Source: Salipiger sp. IMCC34102
Lineage (GTDB): Bacteria; Pseudomonadota; Alphaproteobacteria; Rhodobacterales; Rhodobacteraceae
NCBI RefSeq assembly: GCF_004145405.1
Contig: NZ_SELQ01000002.1
Location: forward strand, 186,001-250,000
Direction: 5' to 3'
DNA length: 64,000 bases
Shown: positions 27,362-36,344 of the stretch, one piece after another
How positions within the stretch are numbered: position 1 is the stretch's first letter
Layout: every line of letters starts with the position of its first letter
Translations under genes and position numbers: made by a program
The notes under the pieces: model-generated
Databases searched by the model: none
Seen by the model: the letters and a program-made list of their open reading frames with translations, nothing else
What the model was told of the DNA's origin: nothing

Positions 27362-27398
27362 GGGGCCGCTTATCGCGCCCCCTTCGGTGGGCGGCCCC
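27362..27398 (-). promoter_or_regulatory. Stem-loop in the pstS-pstC gap
   Basis: GGGGCCGC (27362-27369) and GCGGCCCC (27391-27398) form an 8-bp stem in the 130-base gap between pstS and pstC. A structure here would favour pstS mRNA over the permease genes, as binding proteins are needed in excess. Confidence 0.5.
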
Positions 27399-27423
27399 GC
27401 GCGTGGGACCGCCCGAAGAGCGA

Positions 27424-28452
27424 TTACATGGTCTCTTCGTTCTCGATCTTGGCCTGGGTCTCGGCCAGCTCGGGGTCGGAGACGAGGCCGTAGTTCGCCA
27501 GCGGACCGGAGGGGCCGGCGATCTCGTCGGAGACGAAGAACTGCGCGTAGTCCTTCAGGCCGGGGATCACGCCCAGGTGCGCTGCCTTGATGTAGAAGTA
27601 GAGCGGACGCGACACCGGGTATTCGCCGGTCGAGATCGTGTCGGTGGTGGGCTCCACACCGGACATCGTCGCCACTTTCAGGCTGTCGGTGTTGTTCTCG
27701 TAGAAGGCGAGACCGAAGACACCCACGCCGTTGGTGTTCGAGCTGATGCGGGCCAGCGTCTCGGAGTAGTCGCCGTCGATGTCCACGGACAGACCGTCGG
27801 AGCGGACCGCGAGGCAGGCGTCCTCGGCGTCGTCCTCGGACATGCCGTTGTCCATCATCGCCTGCATGGCGCCGGTCTCTTCGCAGCCGGCCGCCAGGAC
27901 CTTCTCTTCGAAGACTTCACGGGTGCCGTGACGGGTGCCGGGGATGAAGGCCAGGATTTCCGCGTCGGGCAGCTCTTCGTTGAAGTCGGACCAGTTGGTG
28001 TGCGGGTTGTCGACCAGTTCGCCGTCGACCATCACCTGCGGGGCCAGCGCGTTGAACCAGTCGGACGGCTCGAAGCTGGTGAACTCGGGGCCGTCGATCT
28101 GGCTGGCGAAGACGATGCCGTCGTAGCCGATGCGCACTTCGATGATGTCGGAGACGCCGTTGGCGGCGCATTCTTCGACTTCACCTTCGCGGATCGCGCG
28201 GGAGGCGTTGGCGATGTCGATGGTGTTCTCACCCACGCCTTCGCAGAAGCGTGCCAGACCGGCGGAGGAGCCGCCCGATTCGACGACCGGCGTGGGATAG
28301 TCGAAGTTCTCGCCGAAGGCTTCGGCGACGATCGAGGCGTAGGGCAGCACGGTCGAGGACCCGGCGACCTGAACGTTGTCACGGCTTTGCGCCGTGGCAG
28401 CGGAAGCGGCGAGGATCGCGACGGCCGAGGTGGCCAGCTTGGGGAACGACAT
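27424..28452 (-). CDS. pstS: Phosphate ABC transporter substrate-binding protein
   Basis: A 342-residue periplasmic phosphate-binding protein. The signal peptide (MSFPKLATSAVAILAASAATA) is followed by the phosphate-site start VAGSSTVLPY; other typical contacts lie in GGSSAGLARFCEG and PGTRHGTREVFEE. The start has a clear AGGAG site; the longer frame is rejected. A three-repeat Pho box sits 83-111 bases upstream, giving direct PhoB control. It leads the operon pstSCAB-phoU-phoB. Confidence 0.96.
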   Translation of the reverse strand: MSFPKLATSAVAILAASAATAQSRDNVQVAGSSTVLPYASIVAEAFGENFDYPTPVVESGGSSAGLARFCEGVGENTIDIANASRAIREGEVEECAANGVSDIIEVRIGYDGIVFASQIDGPEFTSFEPSDWFNALAPQVMVDGELVDNPHTNWSDFNEELPDAEILAFIPGTRHGTREVFEEKVLAAGCEETGAMQAMMDNGMSEDDAEDACLAVRSDGLSVDIDGDYSETLARISSNTNGVGVFGLAFYENNTDSLKVATMSGVEPTTDTISTGEYPVSRPLYFYIKAAHLGVIPGLKDYAQFFVSDEIAGPSGPLANYGLVSDPELAETQAKIENEETM

Positions 28453-28534
28453 TGAAGATCTCCTGTCTGTCGTGTGGGGCAGCACGGCTGCACTGCCTTC
28501 CCGGCGGGGAGTAGTCCGCCTGCTCAAAGCTTTT

Positions 28535-28563
28535 GTGACAGGAATGTAAAAGTAATATGACAG
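28535..28563 (-). promoter_or_regulatory. Pho box upstream of pstS (three 11-base repeats)
   Basis: Read leftward, the site is CTGTCAT, 4 bases, CTTTTAC, 4 bases, CTGTCAC: three 7-base units at 11-base intervals. The outer two match the PhoB consensus CTGTCAT almost exactly. It lies in the gap between phoR and pstS, so it drives the pst operon. Confidence 0.9.
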
Positions 28564-28577
28564 CGCGCGCCCGGGCC

Positions 28578-29600
28578 TCAGGTCTCGAGCGGGAGGAGGA
28601 CCGTGAAGACAGTGCCTTCGCCCAGCGTGCTTTCGATGAGCAATCTGCCCCGGTGACGATTAAGAATGTGTTTGACGATGGCGAGGCCCAGTCCGGTTCC
28701 GCCCAGCGACCGGTCGCGGTGGGTGTCGATGCGGTAGAATCGCTCGGTCAGACGTGGCAGGTGATGCGCGGCGATTCCCTGTCCGTGATCGCGCACCTGC
28801 AGCGCAAGACCCTGTCCCCGCAACTTGCGGATCGGCGCGGGGGCTTCGAGCACCAGATCGACCGATCCGCCCCCTGCCCCGTATTTCAAGGCGTTCTGCA
28901 CCAGGTTGACCACCACCTGCCGCAGCTGGTTTGCGTCCCCGGGCACCTGCGCGCCGCCGCTGTCGTCCGCGAAGGTGACGCCAAGGCCGGTATCCGCGAT
29001 CACCGGGCCGAGGTCCTCCAACGTGCCGGCCACCAGCGCGCCGAGTGCGACCGGATCGCGCGGACGCTGGCGTTCGCTGTCCTCGACCCGGCTGAGCGAG
29101 AGAAGGTCGTCGACGAGTTGCGTCATCCGCGTCGTCTCGCGCGCCATGATGCCGAGGAAGCGGTCACGTGCGGCGGCATCGTCGCGCGCGGCCCCGCCCA
29201 GCGTCTCGATGAATCCCTGCAAGGCGGTGAGCGGCGTCCGCAATTCGTGGCTGACGTTGGCCACGAAATCCCGGCGCAGCTGACCCACGGCCTGCGCTGC
29301 GGTCTGGTCCTCGAAGACCAGCAGAAGGCGCCTGTCCGAAGCGCGAATCGCGACCTCCCAGGTCACGTCGCGCCCGCCGTCGCGGCCCAGGTAGGTCGCG
29401 TTGCGCGGTTGGCGGTCGGCGCGGGTCGCCTCGATCGCGTCCAGCAGGACGGGCTGACGCAGCACGGTGATGTAGTGCCGCCCCACCAGCTTGGGCGACA
29501 GGATCGCCTGCATCGCCGGGCTCATGGCGGTGACGGTCTGGTCCGGCCCGATGACGGCCACCGGAACCGGCAGGGCGTCGATCGGAACCTCTTGCGTCAT
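28578..29600 (-). CDS. phoR: Phosphate regulon sensor histidine kinase, lacking membrane helices
   Basis: A 340-residue kinase with an N-terminal PAS domain (residues 5-100), the H-box FVANVSHELRTPLTALQGF, and an ATPase domain with N-box (VVNLVQNALKYG), G1 (DHGQGI) and G2 (GGTGLGLAI). It ends 14 bases before the Pho box of pstS, which fixes its identity as PhoR. Unlike E. coli PhoR it has no transmembrane helix and no extra N-terminal region, so it should be cytoplasmic or peripheral. Its ATG overlaps the preceding PLP-enzyme gene (ATGA), so at least part of its expression comes from outside the Pho regulon. Confidence 0.93.
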   Translation of the reverse strand: MTQEVPIDALPVPVAVIGPDQTVTAMSPAMQAILSPKLVGRHYITVLRQPVLLDAIEATRADRQPRNATYLGRDGGRDVTWEVAIRASDRRLLLVFEDQTAAQAVGQLRRDFVANVSHELRTPLTALQGFIETLGGAARDDAAARDRFLGIMARETTRMTQLVDDLLSLSRVEDSERQRPRDPVALGALVAGTLEDLGPVIADTGLGVTFADDSGGAQVPGDANQLRQVVVNLVQNALKYGAGGGSVDLVLEAPAPIRKLRGQGLALQVRDHGQGIAAHHLPRLTERFYRIDTHRDRSLGGTGLGLAIVKHILNRHRGRLLIESTLGEGTVFTVLLPLET

Positions 29601-30781
29601 GCGCTGGAGGCGACCCGGATCGCCGTGCCCAGCTCCTCGATCAGAAGCGCCGGATCCTCCACCCCGACGGAGGCGCGGAAAAACCCTTCGGTGATTCCCA
29701 GCGCGGCGCGGGCCTCCGGCGTGAGGCCCCGGTGCGAGGAACTGGGCGGATGCGACAGCGTGGTGCCGATGTCGCCCAAGGTGGGCGCGAAGGCGATATT
29801 CGGCGCGGCCCGTGTCAGTGCGTTGGCCTGCGCGCGTCCTCCGTGGAGCATGAAGGACAGCATGTGACCGCCCTGCCCGCCCAGAAGCGAAACGGCGCGG
29901 TTGTGATCGGGATGATCGGGGCGCGTCGGGTAGAGGACGCGCGCGACGCCGGGCATCTGCGCCAGCGCGTCGGCCAGTTTCGTCGCCCCCTCCTGTGCGG
30001 CGCGGTAGCGCAGGTGGAAGGAATGCAGACCGCGTTCGGCCAGCCAGCAGTCGAAGGGGCTCGGCGTCAGCCCCCAGGTGACGTTGGCATCGTTGATCGC
30101 ACGACGCAGGTCGGGATCCTGCGTGGCCACGTAGCCCAGCGTCGCGTCGGAATGCCCCGCGAGCAGCTTGGTGACCGAATGCACGACGATATCCGCCCCC
30201 GCGACCAGCGGGTTGTAGGCCGCCGGCGTGGTAAAGGTGTTGTCGACGACCAGTAGGATGCCGCGCGCCTTCGCCAGAGCCGTGATGCCTTCCATGTCCG
30301 CTACGCGGATCGTGGGGTTCGAGACGACCTCGACCAGGATCATCCGGGTGTTGGGGCGCAGTGCAGCCTCCATCGCCGCGGCGTCGGTGGGATCGGCCAG
30401 CGAGGTCTCGATCCCCATGCGTGGCAGGTCCTGGCTCATCAGGCGCAGCGACCGGCCGTAAAGCTGGTCGCCGCCCAGCACGTGATCGCCCGCCTTCAGC
30501 AGGCCCAGGAACACCGCGCCGATGGCCGACATGCCCGATCCGGTGACGATGCCGCCGCCCGAACCGGGGTCCACCTGTTCCAGAAGGTCGATCTTCTGCG
30601 CCAGCACCTGCGCGTTGGGATGCCCTTCGCGCGCGTAGGTGTAGCCCGTGGCATCGGCGTATTGCGCATCCAGCGCGTCCGGATCGGGTGAGCTATAGAC
30701 AACGGACGGTTGCAGCGGTGTCACGACCGGGGCGGAGACGGACGTGGGCCAGGCGGTGCGGCGGACGATGGAGGAGGTCAT
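29597..30781 (-). CDS. Cys/Met metabolism PLP-dependent enzyme (cystathionine gamma-synthase family)
   Basis: A 394-residue fold-type I enzyme of the trans-sulfuration family. The PLP lysine is in [24 protein letters not shown] near residue 80 and the VVDNTFTTP strand bind the cofactor; the C-terminus has the SVGVEDP motif. Members include cystathionine gamma-synthase, cystathionine lyases and methionine gamma-lyase; the exact reaction cannot be assigned. It overlaps genes on both sides by 4 bases. Confidence 0.87.
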   Translation of the reverse strand: MTSSIVRRTAWPTSVSAPVVTPLQPSVVYSSPDPDALDAQYADATGYTYAREGHPNAQVLAQKIDLLEQVDPGSGGGIVTGSGMSAIGAVFLGLLKAGDHVLGGDQLYGRSLRLMSQDLPRMGIETSLADPTDAAAMEAALRPNTRMILVEVVSNPTIRVADMEGITALAKARGILLVVDNTFTTPAAYNPLVAGADIVVHSVTKLLAGHSDATLGYVATQDPDLRRAINDANVTWGLTPSPFDCWLAERGLHSFHLRYRAAQEGATKLADALAQMPGVARVLYPTRPDHPDHNRAVSLLGGQGGHMLSFMLHGGRAQANALTRAAPNIAFAPTLGDIGTTLSHPPSSSHRGLTPEARAALGITEGFFRASVGVEDPALLIEELGTAIRVASSA

Positions 30782-31302
30782 TCGATCACTTTCAATTCCT
30801 GCGCGAACCGCGCGGCGTTGTCGACGTAGTGAAGGGCCGAGGCGCGCAAGGCCTCGATCGCGCCTGCGTCAAGTTGGCGGACCACCTTCCCGGGCGCGCC
30901 CATCACGAGGCTGCCGTCCGGAATCTCCTTGCCCTCCGTAATCAGCGCGCCTGCCCCGATCAGGCAGTTCCGACCGATCCGAGCGCCGTTCAGGACGGTG
31001 GCACCCATGCCGATCAGGGAATTGTCGCCGATGGCACACCCGTGAAGCATTGCCTTGTGACCTATGGTGCAGCCCTCGCCGACGGTCAGCGGAAAGCCCA
31101 TGTCGGTGTGAAGTACGCAGTTTTCCTGCACGTTGGACCCCTCGCCGATCACGATGGGCTCGTTGTCGCCGCGCATGGTGGTGCCGAACCAGACGTTGGC
31201 GCGGGCGTGCAACGTGACGCGCCCGATCAGGTGGCAGCCCGGCGCGATCCAGGCATCCTCGGCAATTTCAGGACGGTGGTCGCCCAGGGCATAAAGGGTC
31301 AT
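30778..31302 (-). CDS. Gamma carbonic anhydrase family protein
   Basis: A 174-residue left-handed beta-helix protein built from hexapeptide repeats (for example [29 protein letters not shown]). The histidines expected to bind zinc across trimer interfaces are seen in VLHTDMG and [10 protein letters not shown]. Related to YrdA/PaaY-type proteins, many of which have weak or no carbonic anhydrase activity. It overlaps gmk upstream and the PLP enzyme downstream. Confidence 0.88.
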   Translation of the reverse strand: MTLYALGDHRPEIAEDAWIAPGCHLIGRVTLHARANVWFGTTMRGDNEPIVIGEGSNVQENCVLHTDMGFPLTVGEGCTIGHKAMLHGCAIGDNSLIGMGATVLNGARIGRNCLIGAGALITEGKEIPDGSLVMGAPGKVVRQLDAGAIEALRASALHYVDNAARFAQELKVIE

Positions 31303-31949
31303 GGCGCGCGCTCCTCGAATTCCGATTGCAGGCGGCGGACGATGTCCAGAAGGCCCGGTTGCTGGGCGCGGCGCAGGCGCTCGGCCTCGATGATGGTCTT
31401 CAGCCGGGCTTCCGTCGCGTCGAGATCATCGTTGACCAGCACGTAGTCGTAGCCGTCCCAGTGGCTGATCTCGTCCCAGCTTTTCTGCATCCGCTTGGCG
31501 ATGATCTCGGGCCCGTCCTGCCCGCGGCTGACCAGCCTGCGATGCAACTCCGTGATCGAGGGTGGCAGGATGAAGATCGACAGCACCGAATCCTTCAAAT
31601 CCGAGTTCGCGACCTGCTGCGCGCCCTGCCAGTCGATGTCGAAGAGCACGTCGCGGCCCTGGTCGATGGCGGCCTCGACCGGGGCCTTGGGGCTGCCGTA
31701 GTAGTTCCCGAAGACGCGCGCGTGCTCCAGCATGCCGCGGGTATCGACGAGGCGGCGAAATTCGGATTCGGTGACGAAATGGTAGTGCTGGCCGTCGACC
31801 TCGCCCGCGCGGGGGGGACGCGTGGTGGCCGAGACCGAGAAGGTCAGCGTGTCGTCCCAGGCCATCAGCCGCCGCGTCAGGGTGGATTTGCCGGCCCCCG
31901 AGGGGGAGGAGACGATGATCAGAAGCCCGCGGCGCGTCATGTCGGTCAT
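31299..31949 (-). CDS. gmk: Guanylate kinase
   Basis: A 216-residue kinase that phosphorylates GMP to GDP. The P-loop [10 protein letters not shown] and the GMP-binding block ([20 protein letters not shown]) are diagnostic, followed by FGNYYGSPK and DIDWQGAQQ. The start giving MTDMTRRG overlaps the yicC stop (ATGA); an ATG three codons on is the alternative. The pairing yicC-gmk is widely conserved. Confidence 0.96.
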   Translation of the reverse strand: MTDMTRRGLLIIVSSPSGAGKSTLTRRLMAWDDTLTFSVSATTRPPRAGEVDGQHYHFVTESEFRRLVDTRGMLEHARVFGNYYGSPKAPVEAAIDQGRDVLFDIDWQGAQQVANSDLKDSVLSIFILPPSITELHRRLVSRGQDGPEIIAKRMQKSWDEISHWDGYDYVLVNDDLDATEARLKTIIEAERLRRAQQPGLLDIVRRLQSEFEERAP

Positions 31950-32824
31950 TCCACGTTCCGCGCCTGTTCGCGCAGCCGGTCGAGGCTGAGCTTGAGTTCG
32001 ATGCCGAGCGCGCTCAGATCGGGGTCGGCGGCCTTGGCACACAGGGTGTTGGCCTCGCGCATCGCCTCTTCGGCCAGGAATTCCAACCGCCGACCCGAGG
32101 GCGCGTCGAGGTCCATCGCATCCCAGATGGCCGCGAGATGTGCGGCCAGGCGGTCGATCTCCTCGGTGACGTCGCGGCGCAGGGCCAGGACGGCCAGTTC
32201 CTGCATGATCCGGGCGTCGTCGGCTTCCGTCACCTCGGACATCAGGCGGGCGTAGCCCTCCCGCAGGCCGGCGCGGGCGGCCTTGGTCCGGGCGGGCGCG
32301 TTCTCGCGCATCTGGCGCAGCAGATCCTGCGCGGTTTCCACGTGGGTGGCGATCGCCTGCTGCAGGGCCCGGCCCTCGTCCGCGCGCATGGAGGTGAGGT
32401 CCGACAGCAGCGGGCCGAGGTCGGTCGTCATCGCGGCGATCAGGTCCGCATCGGCGCGTCCGCAGGGTCCCTCCGCGACACGGTCGAGGACGTCCGCCGC
32501 GGTCGGCTGGCCCAGCGTCACCCCCAACGACACCGCGCGGTCCTGCACCGCGTCCATCGCCTGCAGGACAGCATCCAGACGGTCCGGATCGGGCGGGCCC
32601 GCGTCGCCCTTCGCCGTCTCCACCGTCAGCGTGACCTGCACCGTTCCGCGTGTCAGCGCCTTGCCAAGCGCCCGGCGCAAGGTCGTCTCCAACCGCTCGA
32701 ACCCCGTGGGCAGCGACAGGCGCAGGTCCAGACCGCGCGCATTGTGGGACCGGATATGCCAGGTCCAGGCGGTGCCCGCCCCCTGCCCCCGGCGGCTGGC
32801 GATCGCGGTCATCGAATTCAGCAT
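31946..32824 (-). CDS. yicC: YicC family endoribonuclease/RNase adaptor
   Basis: A 292-residue protein with the YicC N-terminal domain (starts [15 protein letters not shown], then the [13 protein letters not shown] strand) and the DUF1732 C-terminal domain ([33 protein letters not shown]). In E. coli YicC affects small-RNA turnover and has been reported to be a nuclease. It is the first of five leftward genes joined by 4-base overlaps. Upstream on the same strand a GGCGG-rich leader can form a hairpin. Confidence 0.93.
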   Translation of the reverse strand: MLNSMTAIASRRGQGAGTAWTWHIRSHNARGLDLRLSLPTGFERLETTLRRALGKALTRGTVQVTLTVETAKGDAGPPDPDRLDAVLQAMDAVQDRAVSLGVTLGQPTAADVLDRVAEGPCGRADADLIAAMTTDLGPLLSDLTSMRADEGRALQQAIATHVETAQDLLRQMRENAPARTKAARAGLREGYARLMSEVTEADDARIMQELAVLALRRDVTEEIDRLAAHLAAIWDAMDLDAPSGRRLEFLAEEAMREANTLCAKAADPDLSALGIELKLSLDRLREQARNVE

Positions 32825-32894
32825 GAAAGTCCTCGTTTGCGCACCGCGCCATTCTGCTGCGATGGGGCGGCGGGAACAAGAGCCACCGCCGCCG

Positions 32895-32955
32895 TTAACG
32901 CTTTAACACTTAAATTGAGGAAGACGGGCCCGGGATCTGTTAGGAATTTGGTAAC
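32895..32955. promoter_or_regulatory. Cluster of TTAA motifs in the yicC/PAS divergent region
   Basis: Three TTAA tetramers begin at 32895, 32903 and 32910, and TTAG, seven bases, GTAAC lies at 32940-32955. The last resembles a degenerate CtrA full site (TTAA-N7-TTAAC) with two mismatches. None is a perfect site. Confidence 0.3.
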
Positions 32956-32984
32956 ACCTTTACCGCGTCGCCACGAGGTTCGCT

Positions 32985-33620
32985 ATGTTCACCCCCTACC
33001 CCGTCACCCCCGCAAGCCACCGCCGGACGCCACGCCTGAGCGACCGGGCGCGCCTTCTTCTGTCGGAGGTCGAGCGGGACTGGCGGGCGGTCACGGGGCT
33101 CGACCAGGACCCGGCGAAGACAGGCTCCGCCGAATTGCAAGAGGCGCTGCCGCATTGCTTCGTGCTGGGACGCAACGCGGCGGGCATCCTGCGCGTGCGT
33201 GTCGCGGGGCAGAAGCTGCACGACGCGCTGCGCCATGACCCGCGCGGGGCGTCCTTCGGCACGCTCTTCGCCGATCCGGGCCGCGAGACGATCCTGGGGC
33301 TGATGGACACGGTGCTCGACACCCCGGCGATCATGGAACTGCCGCTTGTGGTGCATCGCGGCCTGGCCCGCCGGTCGATTTCCGCCGCCCTTCTGGCCCT
33401 GCCGCTGCGCGATGCGGATGGCGAGATCAGCAAGATCATGGGCGCCATCGTGCCGTCGGAGCCGCTGGCGGGCGGGTCCGCCGTGCGGTTCGACCTCGCG
33501 ACCGACCGGACGATCCGGCACGAGCCTCTCAAGCACGGGCTGGTGGAGCGCCGCCGAAACGGCCGCGGCGCGCCGGTTCCCCCCCGCCCTGCCCTGCGGC
33601 TGGTGGTGAACAACGGCTAA
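32985..33620 (+). CDS. PAS_5 (DUF1457) domain protein
   Basis: A 211-residue soluble protein consisting mainly of one PAS_5 domain (about residues 30-165). Features are LPHCFVLGRNAAGILRVRVAG and the LALPLRDADGEI strand. The family is restricted to alphaproteobacteria; Caulobacter MopJ, a cell-cycle regulator that acts on the CtrA pathway, belongs to it. No output domain is fused, so it must act through a partner. The C-terminal tail is basic and disordered. It faces the DAHP synthase gene. Confidence 0.78.
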   Translation: MFTPYPVTPASHRRTPRLSDRARLLLSEVERDWRAVTGLDQDPAKTGSAELQEALPHCFVLGRNAAGILRVRVAGQKLHDALRHDPRGASFGTLFADPGRETILGLMDTVLDTPAIMELPLVVHRGLARRSISAALLALPLRDADGEISKIMGAIVPSEPLAGGSAVRFDLATDRTIRHEPLKHGLVERRRNGRGAPVPPRPALRLVVNNG

Positions 33621-33639
33621 GACCCGGCGGCCGCGCATG

Positions 33640-33669
33640 AAAAAGGGCGCCCCCTGCCGGGGACGCCCT
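33640..33669 (-). terminator. Intrinsic terminator of the DAHP synthase gene
   Basis: Read leftward: an 11-bp stem with one mismatch (AGGGCGTCCCC against its complement), a short loop, then five Ts. It lies 24 bases after the stop of the leftward gene and 20 bases after the stop of the convergent PAS gene. Confidence 0.85.
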
Positions 33670-33692
33670 CTTCGACAGATCGGTCGCGCATC

Positions 33693-35063
33693 TCAGACCG
33701 CCTGGGCGTCGGCCATGTGGGAGCGGCGATCGCGCAGCTCTTCGGCCACGAGGAAGGCCAGTTCCAGCGATTGGCTGGCGTTCAGGCGCGGATCGCAGGC
33801 GGTGTGGTACCGGTCCGAGAGGTCCTCGTCGGTGACCGCGCGCACGCCGCCGGTGCATTCGGTGACGTCCTTGCCGGTCATCTCGAAATGGACGCCGCCG
33901 GGGATCGTGCCCTCGGCGTTGTGGATCTGGAAGAACTCCTTCACCTCGCGCAGAACCGAATCGAAGGGCCGCGTCTTGTAGCCGGTCGACGACTTGATCG
34001 TGTTGCCGTGCATCGGATCGCAGGTCCAGACGACGTTGGCACCCTCTTCCTGAACGGCCTTCACAAGCCGTGGCAGATGCTCGCCCACCGATCCTGCGCC
34101 GAAGCGCGCGATCAGCGTCAGGCGACCGGCCTCGTTGTTCGGGTTGAGCGTGTTCATCAGCGCCTTGAGATGACCGGAGGTCATCGACGGTCCGCACTTG
34201 AGCCCGATGGGATTCACGACGCCCTTGCAGTATTCGACGTGCGCGCCGTCGGGCTGGCGGGTCCGGTCGCCGATCCAGATCATGTGACCCGAGCCCGCGA
34301 GCGTCTGGCCGGTCAGGCTGTCGACGCGGGTCAGCGCCTCTTCATACTCCAGCAGCAGCGCCTCGTGGCTGGTGTAGAACTCCACCGTCTGAAGCTCGTG
34401 GTTGCGTTCGGTCGTAAGACCCGCGGCTTGCATGAAATCGAGCGTGTCGCTGATCCGGTTGGCGATGTCGCGGTACTTTTCGGCCTCTGGCGCCTCGGTG
34501 AAGCCCAGCGTCCACTGGTGCACCTTGTGCACGTCCGCGTAGCCGCCGGTGGAGAAGGCGCGCAGCAGGTTCAGCGAGGCGGCGGCCTGCAGGTAGGCCT
34601 GTTCCATTCGCGCGGGATCGGGCGTGCGATCCTCGGGCGTGAAGTCGAAGCCGTTGATGATGTCGCCGCGGTAGCTGGGCAGTTCGGTGCCGTTCACGGT
34701 CTCGGTGGGGGCAGAGCGCGGCTTGGCCATCTGGCCCGCCATGCGTCCCACCTTCACCACGGGCACCTTGGCGCCGTAGGTCAGGACCATGGCCATCTGC
34801 AGCATCACCTTGAAGGTGTCGCGGATCGTATCAGCGCTGAACTCGGCGAAGCTCTCGGCGCAATCGCCGCCCTGCAGAAGGAAGGCCTCCCCACGGCTGA
34901 CCTTTGCGAGGTGGCTGCGCAGGCGCCGCGCCTCGCCGGCAAAGACGAGCGGCGGATAGCTGGCCAGTTTCGCCTCGACCGCGTTCAGCGCGGCCGCGTC
35001 GGTGTAATCTGGCATCTGCACGCGCGGCTTGGCGCGCCAGTCGGATTTGGTCCAGGTGCTCAT
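33693..35063 (-). CDS. aroG: 3-deoxy-7-phosphoheptulonate synthase, class II
   Basis: A 456-residue plant-type (class II) DAHP synthase, the first step of the shikimate pathway. It starts with [17 protein letters not shown], has the metal/phosphate motif [11 protein letters not shown] near residue 65, the [14 protein letters not shown] block and the C-terminal [14 protein letters not shown]. The ATG has GAGGGGA six bases upstream; the codon before (TTG) is not needed. It is monocistronic, with its own terminator. Confidence 0.95.
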   Translation of the reverse strand: MSTWTKSDWRAKPRVQMPDYTDAAALNAVEAKLASYPPLVFAGEARRLRSHLAKVSRGEAFLLQGGDCAESFAEFSADTIRDTFKVMLQMAMVLTYGAKVPVVKVGRMAGQMAKPRSAPTETVNGTELPSYRGDIINGFDFTPEDRTPDPARMEQAYLQAAASLNLLRAFSTGGYADVHKVHQWTLGFTEAPEAEKYRDIANRISDTLDFMQAAGLTTERNHELQTVEFYTSHEALLLEYEEALTRVDSLTGQTLAGSGHMIWIGDRTRQPDGAHVEYCKGVVNPIGLKCGPSMTSGHLKALMNTLNPNNEAGRLTLIARFGAGSVGEHLPRLVKAVQEEGANVVWTCDPMHGNTIKSSTGYKTRPFDSVLREVKEFFQIHNAEGTIPGGVHFEMTGKDVTECTGGVRAVTDEDLSDRYHTACDPRLNASQSLELAFLVAEELRDRRSHMADAQAV

Positions 35064-35223
35064 CAATTGTCCCCTCGTCCGCGTGAACGGTCACTTGCGT
35101 CGGAGGCGGCTTATACCCCGCGGGCCGCGCGCGTCCAACGACAAATTCCCCCGGGCCCCGTCGGCCCTTGTGAAGACGGCGAAAATCGCGTTCTAGTAAG
35201 TGTCATCGGCGGCTGGAGGGGCG

Positions 35224-36237
35224 ATGACACCAGTTACAAGACATCGGCGGGAGGATCTCGCTCACCGGCCCCGCCGGTTCGTCTTCGTTTTGCTAGACCA
35301 GTTCACCATGCTTTGCTTCGCATCGGCCATCGAGGCGTTGCGCATCGCCAACCGCACCGCGGGGCGCGAGCTTTACAGCTGGACCATCCTGGCCGAGGGG
35401 GGCGAGACGGCGACCTGTTCGAACGGTTGCGTCTTCAAGGTCGACGACGACCTGATCGAGCTGGACCGCGACGACACGATCCTCATCTGCGGCGGCGTGG
35501 GCATCAAGGCGGCATCGACCAAGCGCGTGCTGAACTGGCTGCGACGCGAAGCGCGGCGCGGCTCGACCGTGGCGGGGCTGTGCACGGCGGCCTATACCAT
35601 GGCGACCGCGGGCCTTTTGCAGAACAAGCGTGCCACGATCCATTGGGAGAACCAGGACAGCTTCAGCGAAGCGTTCGAGGATGTGCAACTGACGCGGTCC
35701 GTCTTCATCGTGGACGGCAACCGGATCACCACGGCGGGCGGCACCGCCTCCATCGACCTGATGCTCAAGATCGTGGCCGACGACCATGGCGAAGAGCTTG
35801 CCAACGCCGTCGCCGACACCTTGATCTATTCCGCGATCCGGACCGACCAGGACACCCAGAGGTTGTCGATCCCGGCGCGGATCGGCGTCCGCCACCCCAA
35901 GCTGAGCCGTGTCATCCAGATGATGGAAGCCAACATCGAGGACCCCATCAGCCCCTCCCTGCTGGCAAAGGAGGTCGGCATGTCGACCCGCCAGCTCGAA
36001 CGGCTGTTCAGGCGGTATCTCTCGCGCAGTCCCAAGCGTTACTACATGGAGTTGCGCCTGTCTAAGGCGCGCAACCTGCTGATGCAGACCGACATGACGG
36101 TCATCAACGTGGCACTGGCCTGCGGTTTCGCCTCGCCATCGCATTTCTCCAAGTGCTACCGCGCGCATTACGAGACGACCCCCTACCGCGAACGCGGGGC
36201 CCATGCCTCGCGGGCGGACCTGCCGCAGGAGGAATGA
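35224..36237 (+). CDS. GlxA family AraC-type transcriptional regulator
   Basis: A 337-residue regulator with an N-terminal DJ-1/PfpI-like domain (FVLLDQFTMLCFASAIEALR, the nucleophile-elbow region GLCTAAYTMATAG) and a C-terminal AraC double HTH (LAKEVGMSTRQLERLF and VNVALACGFASPSHFSKCY-like segments). The style matches GbdR/CdhR regulators of glycine betaine, carnitine or amino-acid catabolism. The ATG follows GGAGGGG. It lies 107 bases upstream of the LIV-type transporter, which it may control. Confidence 0.88.
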   Translation: MTPVTRHRREDLAHRPRRFVFVLLDQFTMLCFASAIEALRIANRTAGRELYSWTILAEGGETATCSNGCVFKVDDDLIELDRDDTILICGGVGIKAASTKRVLNWLRREARRGSTVAGLCTAAYTMATAGLLQNKRATIHWENQDSFSEAFEDVQLTRSVFIVDGNRITTAGGTASIDLMLKIVADDHGEELANAVADTLIYSAIRTDQDTQRLSIPARIGVRHPKLSRVIQMMEANIEDPISPSLLAKEVGMSTRQLERLFRRYLSRSPKRYYMELRLSKARNLLMQTDMTVINVALACGFASPSHFSKCYRAHYETTPYRERGAHASRADLPQEE

Positions 36238-36282
36238 CGCAGGGTCCGTCGCATCGCGGACAACCGGCCCGGGAATAACGGC

Positions 36283-36310
36283 TTCACAATCCGCGCAGCA
36301 TTGCTAGTCT
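36283..36310 (+). promoter_or_regulatory. Candidate promoter of the LIV-type operon
   Basis: TTCACA (36283-36288) and TAGTCT (36305-36310) are 16 bases apart, 35 bases before the substrate-binding protein ATG. It is a moderate match to sigma-70 consensus. Confidence 0.3.
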
Positions 36311-36344
36311 GCCGGCCAGAACAAAACACACAGGGAGACTACGA

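Noticed and set aside
33717-36065. 782-codon rightward ORF across the DAHP synthase and GlxA genes
   Set aside because: Antisense to one recognised gene and out of frame with another; no plausible start or domain.
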